Source of the DNA: a virus
DNA: 32,717 bases
Virus record (IMG/VR): IMGVR_UViG_3300044643_001527
Span: 1 to 32,717 of that record
Strand: one strand, 5' to 3'
The position numbers and the translations under genes are program-made. The notes beneath the pieces were generated by a model. The model was not told where the DNA came from and made no database searches. It saw nothing but the letters and a program-made list of their open reading frames with translations. This document shows positions 23,601 through 31,168 of this stretch, piece after piece. Numbering within the stretch: the stretch's first letter is position 1; each line of letters opens with the position of its first letter.

Positions 23601-24745
23601 CGCCGCCCGGCAAGGTCAGCATGGCCCCCCGCCCAGAGAAGCTCCCCGAGGTTGGCGAGGTTGTTCCCGAGGAGCAGCCGAAGCCAGGCAGGAAGAGGAA
23701 GACCGCCGCACCAAAAGCAGCGCCACAAGCCAGCACCGCAGATGTGGGTGCCATGCTTGATGATCTAGACAGCAGCGCAGCCGAGGCTGATGTTCCCGTG
23801 GCTGACACGCCACCAGCCCCCGCTGCCTCCCCTGCCGTGGCCGACACTCCCGTCACCCCAGATCGTCATGGTCCCATGATGACGATCGCCGCCAAGGCAG
23901 ACCGCACTCCCGAGGAAACCGACGCCCTGTTCGCCTACCTCAAGGAACTCCAGGACTCGGGGGAAACAGGCAAGGACAAGTGGGACGAGATCCACACTGC
24001 GTTCCGCCGCCCGAAGGGTGACGCCACGCCTGAAGTTGCCCCGGAGAAAGCACCCGAACCAGCACCCGAGAGCAGCCCTGCCCCAGAGGAGAAGCCAGCG
24101 AGCAAGCCAGAGGAAGAAGTCGGATCGACTTCCGAGTCTGACGACACGCTCGATCCGCTGGAGCAGGGTGCCACCGACCTGGGTGGCGACGGGCCCGAAG
24201 AGACCGGGCTGACAGTCCCCAAGGAGAGCGGCCTTTCCGGCGGGGCTCACGTTCCAGACGACTACTCGTGGCAGATGGAGCCACCGCACGAGAAGGATCC
24301 GGTGGTGTGGTACGACGATTACACCGACTACACGGTGACTCAGCACCCGAAGGACTCGGCGGGGCAGCTCATCGTTCCTCCGAAGAAGAAGCCAAAGCCG
24401 CAGCCGCAGGCTACCCCGGACGTCCAGGAGCCGCCGAAGAAGCCCTTCCCCTGGAAGAAGGTTCTTGCGGGGGCAGCGGTTGCTGCGGGCGGCGGCATCG
24501 CGTTGGACTACATGGGAAGGCAGCCGTGGAAAGTGGACCCATTTGGTCCGGGTCAAGGTGGCGGCAGTGGAGCTGGCGGCGGTAGCGACATTACCTCTGG
24601 GCCAGAAGGCGGTGGCGTAGGACCGATGTCGGACAGTGAGGCTGCCAGCAAGCCGTTTCACCAGATGAGTGCGGGCGAGAGGATCCGGTTCCTGGCTCGC
24701 CGCAGCAACGAGCCAACCCCTGACACGCTGACGAGGGCCTACTGA
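20681..24745 (+). CDS. Giant internal virion/ejection-like protein (1354 aa)
   Basis: N-terminal residues about 8-50 are a Lys/Ala/Pro histone-H1-like tail (AKAKAEPKAKTKAEP). A long mixed, mostly helical body follows, with charged coiled-coil-like parts and Pro/Ala/Glu linkers (about residues 960-1180). Near the C-terminus, about residues 1261-1279 (VLAGAAVAAGGGIALDYMG) form one membrane-compatible segment with a Lys/Trp flank, followed by Gly-rich sequence and a short helical end. No lysozyme or protease motif was seen. Size, operon position and the single hydrophobic segment fit an ejected core protein that may line a trans-envelope channel. Function is inferred, not shown. TGATG junctions on both sides. 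Confidence 0.6.
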   Translation: MGIPKKLEEAAKLKKAAPAPKAKAKAEPKAKTKAEPKSKAKTKAKTEEKPTKQVAPNREQSEAARKKRAEAIARTVMGQEQDPNARPPIRGRVHDRIPVEPPITKYGTKLNELEADVNKAREAQGLPPISYLGTDQNVSRLRLREKMGRPDRHGRVASGGEVVADQGTGHGRSSLKNAEQSGTFREGIFGEPQPWSIKGSVLQQKTALESFMDTILRQKSDSRKSTTALKYDPASGQRLPPFEGNTRNSSSKDESLRGETTSALINALYDEDPSFGVELSRQFNELDEDQKGIVLQRIAEAYPRRDWVEGKGGGRRTMGFSDYAQELVTALETGEINPTRMQEIEAVTPLESPTMSSRQVDDTLDSATGQKGAYTEDADSEIEATSFDRIRDEYMGGGNWDNWAPTDPGVEVGRSWSLDDEQFKALLSPGGDRFLKRRLHGEKGSQVEKSIDDLTTTRMVNADRLAEPDPRAYRQMLEQKAIEALTTGNELNGGAPSGSPMSRYFETHVKNMAVDDILKLLEEKGVEVPQKSGFFAEPEVLSTGPVPVREIGEIDDETLKARLTPKTYAQLKKAESGGKIDKDAASELTQMYQNYTSQEQYDLNLEQLFNSPDENIRRHALQKVWEKMQSENGRKMALHPAAEHSGIGGGSMDEKLDNFLALAYSHASPGQMDKLANTSKGNFSQVRELARDHYFTEGRPPRVINQKELDASLKAEAARKQSMEPAGVRQAKKPRKKQELALGEQEEEVSAIGDSRPVIEQDADAARLSADKEEKNRRAAAEKKAKQTYANDPAGYEAWKNKTVTEYGPQDSVSAESYFQKQLDAAWNSQVAALFPPGTTPTPEQLARAEKMVQLRGRARDGGPVPQGVPVGATQSPSGQWMMNPYGAVQKMSPEEYAAAKPKLANLKKQAALESNNKALQKELAALEKRVLAYERSNSVTAAEPMPDKLDAAAASDVDEAPKGRGKKSVPKAPPPGKVSMAPRPEKLPEVGEVVPEEQPKPGRKRKTAAPKAAPQASTADVGAMLDDLDSSAAEADVPVADTPPAPAASPAVADTPVTPDRHGPMMTIAAKADRTPEETDALFAYLKELQDSGETGKDKWDEIHTAFRRPKGDATPEVAPEKAPEPAPESSPAPEEKPASKPEEEVGSTSESDDTLDPLEQGATDLGGDGPEETGLTVPKESGLSGGAHVPDDYSWQMEPPHEKDPVVWYDDYTDYTVTQHPKDSAGQLIVPPKKKPKPQPQATPDVQEPPKKPFPWKKVLAGAAVAAGGGIALDYMGRQPWKVDPFGPGQGGGSGAGGGSDITSGPEGGGVGPMSDSEAASKPFHQMSAGERIRFLARRSNEPTPDTLTRAY

Positions 24746-26577
24746 TGACCGAGCAAGAGCGGATCAAGATGCTTCAGCAGAGGGAGCGGAGCCGTGCTGC
24801 CGCTGCGTACAAGCCATCGCAAGGCCCGAACCCTGGCAGTCCGCTGACCGGCCAGAGGGGCGTCCCCGAGGATGTGCCGCTGGACCAGCTCACCCCGCAG
24901 CAGCGGAAGGACGTTGACTACACCCCGTTCGCCCCCGGTGTTCCCCGGCTCCCGAGGACCGGCGTGAACATGTGGGACGGAACCATCAACGAAGGTGCTG
25001 GCGGGTACGTTCCTCGCGCCCCGGACCCGGACCAGTTTGGCGCTGCCGCCAAGGGGCAAGAGATTCTCCCGAGCATCTCGTTCGAGTCGGAAGTCTCGAA
25101 GATGCCAATGGTGCGGATGCCAGCCGTGTCCTACCAGAAGCCCCCCCAGTCCAAGACCTTCCTCGCCGGGGCTCCCATTGCGGGCCTGCCAGCCTTCAGC
25201 CAGTACCCAGGCACCGGCGGGGCGATGGCTGATCACGCGCAGGACTTGATGGACAGGTTCTTCCCGAAGAACCCAGTGGAAGAAGCTGCCAAGGATCAAA
25301 GGGGCACCCCCGTCAACACCCCGAAGACCTCGCAGTTCCCACGAAACACGAGCGTCGTCTTCGGGAACGGGCCCACGGAACTGAAGGACAAAGACGGGGA
25401 CACGGTGCGAGTTGTCGGTGGAAAGTACCCCACTGACATTGACCCCGACGCGCTGGCCCGGTCGCTGGGCATCGATCCGTCTGCCTACCCACCCGAGGCC
25501 AGGCCCAAGCTGGAAGCCGACACCGCCGCCGCTCTGGCCCGGCACGAGCGGCTCTCCAAGAAGTTCGACTCGGTGCAGGTTCCCGGTGGTGGCTATCGGT
25601 ACAAGCCGAACGCTGCAACCGTGGCCGAAGGCGAAGCTCGAAAGGGAAAGTCTGCACTTCGCACCCTGTCCAGCCGCTGGGCCAGGGAGATGAACGCCGA
25701 CCGGGACGGGGACGGAAAGCCCGACTTCAACTCGGCCATGCTCGAAGCTGCCTACAACGACCCGTCCCTCGCGGGCATGTCCCACACCGAGAGGATGAAG
25801 TTCGTCAACGACAAGTACATCGACCAGTTCCGCAACGACCGCAGCTCCCGCATTCAGCTCGCTGTCGAGGAGCGGGCCAAGCACGACAACATGGCAAGGA
25901 GGCTGGGCGTCCCGGTCTCCAATGTCATGTTCCACTCGGATCTGGCCAACGCCCAGTCCCCTGAGGACAGGATCAGGGTTCTGCTCTCGTACCACGCCAT
26001 GGCACCGCAACTCGGTCTCGGGAACATGGCTGCCTACATCCAGCGGGGCCAAGACGAAGCCCGGTCGATGGAAGCCATGAGCAAGCACGAGCAAGCGAAG
26101 GCGGAAGCCGCTGATCCGAACAGGAGGCTGAACGCCGCCAACGCTGCCAACGCTGCCATGCCTCCGGGGATGGCCAAGATCGACGCCCTCAAGGCTGCCG
26201 CCAAAGCCGCATCGCCGGGGGGCAACATCACACCGGAAGCCCTGAACGACGCTGTCGTCTCTGGCGGTCTGGCGGATGTCAGGAAGCTGGCCTCCCAGCG
26301 GGGGCTGAGCCCCGACGAGCAGCTCCACATCAAGGAGTGGACCGCCGCGCTGATTGCCAGGAACGGTGGCCAGAGCAACTACAAGGCCCACGAAGCATTT
26401 GCCAGGCAGCTCGGGCTGCTGCCCTACAGCGACCAGGCTCGAAGACTCTGGAAGGTCGCAACAGGCAAGGACCCGATGTCCAAGGGTGAGAACAGTTACC
26501 TTCCAGACGGCTGGTACAACTGGTGGGCGGGCATCGACCCGGCCTACGAGACTGCCCCTGACCCAGGGAGCAACTGA
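24745..26577 (+). CDS. Internal virion-like protein (610 aa)
   Basis: Begins in the stop of the 1354-aa gene (TGATG). The N-terminal third is Pro-rich with short linear segments (GVPRLPRTG, PRAPDPDQF). The C-terminal half is helical with Ala/Asn-rich repeats (NAANAANAAMPPGMAK). No membrane segment or enzyme motif was identified. It sits between two giant proteins in one translationally coupled chain, as in the three-protein internal core of T7-like phages (gp14-gp16), to which it is compared only by position. Confidence 0.6.
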   Translation: MTEQERIKMLQQRERSRAAAAYKPSQGPNPGSPLTGQRGVPEDVPLDQLTPQQRKDVDYTPFAPGVPRLPRTGVNMWDGTINEGAGGYVPRAPDPDQFGAAAKGQEILPSISFESEVSKMPMVRMPAVSYQKPPQSKTFLAGAPIAGLPAFSQYPGTGGAMADHAQDLMDRFFPKNPVEEAAKDQRGTPVNTPKTSQFPRNTSVVFGNGPTELKDKDGDTVRVVGGKYPTDIDPDALARSLGIDPSAYPPEARPKLEADTAAALARHERLSKKFDSVQVPGGGYRYKPNAATVAEGEARKGKSALRTLSSRWAREMNADRDGDGKPDFNSAMLEAAYNDPSLAGMSHTERMKFVNDKYIDQFRNDRSSRIQLAVEERAKHDNMARRLGVPVSNVMFHSDLANAQSPEDRIRVLLSYHAMAPQLGLGNMAAYIQRGQDEARSMEAMSKHEQAKAEAADPNRRLNAANAANAAMPPGMAKIDALKAAAKAASPGGNITPEALNDAVVSGGLADVRKLASQRGLSPDEQLHIKEWTAALIARNGGQSNYKAHEAFARQLGLLPYSDQARRLWKVATGKDPMSKGENSYLPDGWYNWWAGIDPAYETAPDPGSN

Positions 26578-29500
26578 TGTCCCTGAGCTACTTCGACCAG
26601 CAGCCGGGCAGGCGTCCGTCCATTGGGTACGGGTCCCAGGGGTACTTCCCTGTGGACCCCGAGATGGCGTCGGACGAGCTGACCCCGGAGCAGCGAGAGT
26701 CGCTCTTGGAGATGGTCGGCAACCGCACCATGCAGGGTGCCGGTGCCCTGCTGGACCTGATCGACACTCCCGCCTCTTGGTTGCGGGACATTGTCTCAGG
26801 CAACAGTCTTGGCAGTCGGACCACACCCGGCGAGATGTTGGACTCGTGGGGCCTTCGCCCGGACGAAGACAGCCTTGGTGGGTGGGGGCGTCCGCTTGCT
26901 GAGTTCACTGCGGGTGCGGTCGTTGACCCCTTGCTGGTTCTGGGTGGTGGCCTCGGCAAGGCGGGAGTGGCGGCAACGAAGGCTGGGGCTCAGCTCGGTC
27001 GATCCGCTCAGGGGGTGATGGGCAGGCAGATCCTCAACGCCGCCGACACCTCCCGCAGTTTCACCAGGAACGCACTCGACTCCTGGACCACCAACTTCAA
27101 CGGCAAGCCAGCCAGCACGTTCACGGACCTTGACCTCGAAGTCAGGCCGCTGGTCGGAGCAAGGGAAGCACAGAGAAGCCAGACCCTCAGGCAAGTGGCT
27201 GACGGCCAAGCTGCTGCCGCTCGTGGCGGTGCCTACGACGCCCTCCGCACGGCAGCCGGTGGGCAGAGCCAGCTCGACAGCATCCTCGACCAGCCGCTTC
27301 GGTACGACATCGGACTCAAGCTGCCACTGTCAGACCGGGTGCTGGTGGGGGCGAACCTGCCCGGCGGGCTGAACTTGGCTCAGGGTCTCGATCGGGTGGA
27401 CCAAGCAGTCCGGTGGTCGGGAGTCGGCCGTGCCTTCAACGCACTCACCGACAAGCCGCTTGCCGGTGCCCTCGACGAGAAGGGTCAGATCATCGGCTCG
27501 TCCATGGGTAGGTCGCAGGCAGACGCGACTGTGCAGGGCAACAGGCTGGTGGCCCAGACCATCACCCCAGCAGCCACTGAACTGAACCAGATCGCAGACC
27601 CTCGGGTAAGGACGTCCATCAACCAGGCTCTCCGCAGGGCACTGGACGGGTACCCCAACCCCGGAGACGCCACCCTCCTGGCACAGTACCCAGAGACCCG
27701 CAGGTTCGTTGACACCTGGCACAGGCCGGGCGGATTGCGGGAACAGATGCAGGAGATGCGGAGACAGGCTGGGCTCGGCGGGGAGGACTGGGAAGACCAG
27801 TGGCTGGGAACTTACTTCCCCCGCCATGTCAACGACGAGAACTTCCTCGATCTCATCGAGCAGCAGGGGCCAGCCGCTTCCTCTGTCGGCAGTCGGGCCC
27901 ACTCCAACATGACCGGGGACCAGGCAGCGCGTCGTCAGTTTGCCGCAGTCCCCGGTGGCACCGACATGCTGAACCGGCTCAGCCGAGATTCTCGCATTGC
28001 AGGCAGGCTGAGAACGGCAGCGAGCGATGACGACGCTGCTGCCATCATCCTCAACTTGGTGAATAACGAGATCGCCACGAGATGGCCAACAGGCAGGCTC
28101 GGTCAGGGTCCTGTCCCTGGGTACACGATCGACAACGCTCGCCGTCTGGCGAGGATGCTGCACCACATCGACCCTGAGTCTGTGGCTCGCGGCATGGATC
28201 TGTACTCTGCCTCACCGCTGGACGACCTATCCCGCTACATCGTCGGCAACCACCGGGCGGCGGCGGTGAACAACACCACGTTCGACATGCTGAACGGCGT
28301 GGCCCAGCCCAGCAGCCACTACGCGGTGAACCAAGCCGGGGCGTTCAATCCCCACGATCCTCTGAGTCAGGTCTTGGCCCAGGACCTTGGCATCCGCACC
28401 AGGGACATGACCGGGGGACTCATCGGCCCGCTACCTCAGGGGCAGAACAGGTTCGCTGGTGGCATCCCGCAGATGCAGGACAGGCTCCAGAGGTTTCAGG
28501 CTGGACCCGAGCCGCTCGACCTGACCCAGGTCTCAGTGGATCAAGACACTGTCCGACGCATCACTCGGATGAAGGAGTATTACGCCAAGCCGGAACTCCA
28601 CAACGAGCTGACCAAGGTGATCGACGGCGTCACCCGCATGTGGAAGGGTCCCTTGCTTGCCTGGCCCGCCAAGTTTGCGCGTGACAAGATCGGCGGCACG
28701 ATCCTCAATGTGGTGGAGACCGGCAGCCCGACTGACGTTCTCCGGGGAAGCTACTTCACGAAGCTGCTGGTCCAGGGCAGGCTCGACCTGCTCGAAGACG
28801 AGCTGGCTGTGATGCCTCGGTACGCCGGGATGCAAGCCGGAACTCGGGTTCGCAGGTACCAGGAGGACCTCGCCGCCTACGACATGATGGGCAGAGGGAC
28901 AAGCCTTGACCTGAACGCTGCCACCCAGGACATCCAGCACGGCACCCACACGATTGACCAGTTCGTGCCCGGCCTGAACCCGCAGACGACCGCTGGCTAC
29001 CAAGCCGCCGACTTGCTGAACATGGCTACCGGTGGCCCGGCTCCGCTGCACCCCAGGCATGCTGCCTACTCGGAGCTTGGGAACGCCCAGAACTGGAGCC
29101 GAAGGAACTTCTTCGGTGGTCTCTGGGATCCCAAGCAGAACACCAACCCGATCACGAGGTACGGGGCCAGGCAGGGTGACCTCACGGATCTCACCAACCG
29201 GCTGACCGGGTACAACGCCATGCTTCTCCAGGGTGCCGACCCCAGCGAAGCAGCCCGCCGGATGAAGAAGCTGCACATCGACTACTCGACCCTGACGAGG
29301 TTCGAGAAGGACTACCTCCGAAGGCTCATTCCGTTCTATGCCTACACCTCTCGGATGTCGGCCAATGCTGCCGAGATGATCTACGACCAGCCCAGCGGCA
29401 GGTACACCCAGCTGGCCATGCGGCTGCCACGGGACATCATGGGCGAGAGCGGCGAGGGCGAGGAAGACTACGTTCCCGAGTCGATCAAGCAGAGCTACGG

Positions 29501-30269
29501 GTTCCGGGCCAAGGACGGCATCGCAGCCAAGCTGATCAACCCGTTCGGGGCACCGCCCGACGACGTCACTCCCTGGGTCACAGACATCGACATCCCCGGC
29601 ATCGACCAAATCGGAATGTTCCAACCGGTGTTCGACTCCAGCGGAAACCTGGAGTTGGGCAACACTGCCTACAAGTCTTTCCAGGACGCAGTCGGCAAGA
29701 ACGCAAACCCGATGCTGAAGGCTGGGCTTGAGACGTTGACGGGAGTTGACTCATTCACCAAGCGACCACTGAACTCGATGAACACGGCAGCCAACCAGCT
29801 GGCCGAGCAGTGGTTCAACATCCACCCGGACAGCGTCTACGGTCAGCACATCCGCTCAGCGAAGCCCCTCCTGGACATGGCACCGTTCATGCCGCGAATC
29901 CTCCAGGTCGCCAACCGTTTGACCGACGACGAGAAAGTCCCGGACGTTCGGAATCGTGTCGCTCAGATGGGCATCAACATGTACACGGGCATCAAGGCCC
30001 AGAACGTCAACGACCAGACAAGACGACGGGACGCCCGCAAGCAGATCGGTGAGATCGTCGAGCAGGATCCAATCGTCCGCAGCTTCACCCAGCCGTTCAT
30101 CCCGAAGCAAGCACTCCCCTACGCCGACCCCGAGCTGGTGGATCTCATGGCTCTCGACCGTCAGCTCTCCCGAGAACTGAAGGCGGAACAGGACCTCAAG
30201 CACGGCATCATCCCCACTAAGAAGAAACGGCAGCGGAACACTGACCCGATGTCGTACTTTGAAGGATAG
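26577..30269 (+). CDS. Giant internal virion protein with DYS-FEK-LRR-IPFY motif
   Basis: A 1230-aa protein, last of the virion operon. A Gly/Ala-rich, partly hydrophobic segment lies at about residues 108-140 (FTAGAVVDPLLVLGGGLGKA). From about residue 902 (DNA 29280) it has DYSTLTRFEKDYLRRLIPFY, a motif that recurs in very large phage structural/ejection proteins near their C-termini. The remainder is helical. No clear protease, lysozyme or polymerase signature was seen. It ends with TAG at 30267-30269, inside the convergent integrase gene (53-base overlap). Probable core protein delivered with DNA; the family name is from memory. Confidence 0.66.
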   Translation: MSLSYFDQQPGRRPSIGYGSQGYFPVDPEMASDELTPEQRESLLEMVGNRTMQGAGALLDLIDTPASWLRDIVSGNSLGSRTTPGEMLDSWGLRPDEDSLGGWGRPLAEFTAGAVVDPLLVLGGGLGKAGVAATKAGAQLGRSAQGVMGRQILNAADTSRSFTRNALDSWTTNFNGKPASTFTDLDLEVRPLVGAREAQRSQTLRQVADGQAAAARGGAYDALRTAAGGQSQLDSILDQPLRYDIGLKLPLSDRVLVGANLPGGLNLAQGLDRVDQAVRWSGVGRAFNALTDKPLAGALDEKGQIIGSSMGRSQADATVQGNRLVAQTITPAATELNQIADPRVRTSINQALRRALDGYPNPGDATLLAQYPETRRFVDTWHRPGGLREQMQEMRRQAGLGGEDWEDQWLGTYFPRHVNDENFLDLIEQQGPAASSVGSRAHSNMTGDQAARRQFAAVPGGTDMLNRLSRDSRIAGRLRTAASDDDAAAIILNLVNNEIATRWPTGRLGQGPVPGYTIDNARRLARMLHHIDPESVARGMDLYSASPLDDLSRYIVGNHRAAAVNNTTFDMLNGVAQPSSHYAVNQAGAFNPHDPLSQVLAQDLGIRTRDMTGGLIGPLPQGQNRFAGGIPQMQDRLQRFQAGPEPLDLTQVSVDQDTVRRITRMKEYYAKPELHNELTKVIDGVTRMWKGPLLAWPAKFARDKIGGTILNVVETGSPTDVLRGSYFTKLLVQGRLDLLEDELAVMPRYAGMQAGTRVRRYQEDLAAYDMMGRGTSLDLNAATQDIQHGTHTIDQFVPGLNPQTTAGYQAADLLNMATGGPAPLHPRHAAYSELGNAQNWSRRNFFGGLWDPKQNTNPITRYGARQGDLTDLTNRLTGYNAMLLQGADPSEAARRMKKLHIDYSTLTRFEKDYLRRLIPFYAYTSRMSANAAEMIYDQPSGRYTQLAMRLPRDIMGESGEGEEDYVPESIKQSYGFRAKDGIAAKLINPFGAPPDDVTPWVTDIDIPGIDQIGMFQPVFDSSGNLELGNTAYKSFQDAVGKNANPMLKAGLETLTGVDSFTKRPLNSMNTAANQLAEQWFNIHPDSVYGQHIRSAKPLLDMAPFMPRILQVANRLTDDEKVPDVRNRVAQMGINMYTGIKAQNVNDQTRRRDARKQIGEIVEQDPIVRSFTQPFIPKQALPYADPELVDLMALDRQLSRELKAEQDLKHGIIPTKKKRQRNTDPMSYFEG

Positions 30270-31080
30270 GCGGGGGCATGGGCGTCCTGTCGGGCAGCAG
30301 AGTGGGATCCAGGTAATGCTTCTCTGCCAGCCCGATCGATTTGTGTCCCAGGAAAGCCCTGGCTGTCCCCGGCTGGGTAGCCTCCACATGGGTGGCCCCG
30401 CTTCTCCGCAGGAACTTGGTGGACCCCCGCAGACCGGCAGCCTCGACCACTCGCTTGAAGTGCAGGAACAGCCAGGTGCGGGCCAGTGCCCACTTGAAGA
30501 CGGTCTGCCCGTCGCCCCGAGCCACCAGCTCATCGACCGCAGCGGCACACTCCCGTGTCAGCCTCTTGCCGATCGGCTGGCCCGTCTTGTGGGCGACCAC
30601 ATACAGGCGACCCCGCCGCACCGCAGAAGCCCGCAGATTGTGGAGGTCGCCCATCCTCAAGCCCGACTCGTAACCCAGCAAAACCCACGCTCGCCAGAAC
30701 GGACGATGCGGACACCCGGAGCCGTAGGTGAAGTCCCCCCGCATTGTGTCGATGTAGTCGAGCAACTGTTTCAGCTCCTCGATCGACCAAGCAACTGGCG
30801 GGGAAACCGGGGCCTTGACAGTGGCGATCCGTCCGATAGATTTCTCCGTCAGTCCGGCGTCGATGGCTGCCCTCCAGAGGGTCAATCCCATTCGCCGGTA
30901 GTTCGATCGAGTGGTGGCCGAGCTGGAGAGCAAGGCGAGCCATCGGTTGAACGCAGGAGTCTCGATCGTCAATGGAGTGATGCCCGAGTTGGCCATGCTT
31001 TTGGCCACTCGCAGCAGTGCCTGTCGGTAGTCAGCCGACACGGTTCTTTCATCGCAGTACATGGAGGCAACTTCGATCAT
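30217..31080 (-). CDS. int: Tyrosine recombinase (integrase)
   Basis: A 287-aa phage integrase that recombines attP with a chromosomal attB. Catalytic residues are in order: Arg142 (SGLRMGDL), Lys165 (AHKTGQ), Lys222-x-x-Arg225 (KFLRRSGAT, with Lys where many enzymes have His), His246 (LGHKS) and the nucleophile Tyr256 (AEKHYLDP). The N-terminal about 95 residues look like a SAM-like core-binding domain. A large separate arm-binding domain is not obvious, so the protein is rather short. It starts at 31080 and ends in a 31-residue tail after Tyr256 whose coding sequence is antisense to the end of the last virion gene. The attP core lies about 120 bases upstream of its start. Confidence 0.93.
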   Translation of the reverse strand: MIEVASMYCDERTVSADYRQALLRVAKSMANSGITPLTIETPAFNRWLALLSSSATTRSNYRRMGLTLWRAAIDAGLTEKSIGRIATVKAPVSPPVAWSIEELKQLLDYIDTMRGDFTYGSGCPHRPFWRAWVLLGYESGLRMGDLHNLRASAVRRGRLYVVAHKTGQPIGKRLTRECAAAVDELVARGDGQTVFKWALARTWLFLHFKRVVEAAGLRGSTKFLRRSGATHVEATQPGTARAFLGHKSIGLAEKHYLDPTLLPDRTPMPPPILQSTTSGQCSAAVSS

Positions 31081-31120
31081 GGATGTCTCTCTTCCCGCCC
31101 AGGGTGGAGAGAGTACCAGC

Positions 31121-31135
31121 GGAAAAAAGACCGAC
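31121..31135. promoter_or_regulatory. Candidate integrase arm site 1
   Basis: GGAAAAAAGACCGAC, an A-tract followed by CCGAC. It resembles the motif at 31277-31291 (GAAAAAATCTCCGAC) with one base less in the spacer. It lies on the integrase side of the attP core. Reading as an arm-type or accessory (IHF-like) site is inference from repetition and position. Confidence 0.4.
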
Positions 31136-31168
31136 GATTGTCGTTTCAGCCGAGACGCTTCTCAGGGG

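Noticed and set aside
21353-23728. A 791-codon open frame on the minus strand
   Set aside because: It lies opposite the 1354-aa plus-strand gene and results from the C/G third-base bias. The product is Leu/Gly/Val-rich without domain pattern, and its start has no supporting context.
24739-26826. A 695-codon open frame on the minus strand
   Set aside because: Same reason: shadow of the 610-aa gene, crossing two plus-strand gene boundaries that have clean TGATG junctions.
31022-31040. A hairpin TGTCGG/CCGACA as a terminator or operator
   Set aside because: It lies within the integrase coding sequence, has only six pairs and no T-tract on either strand.
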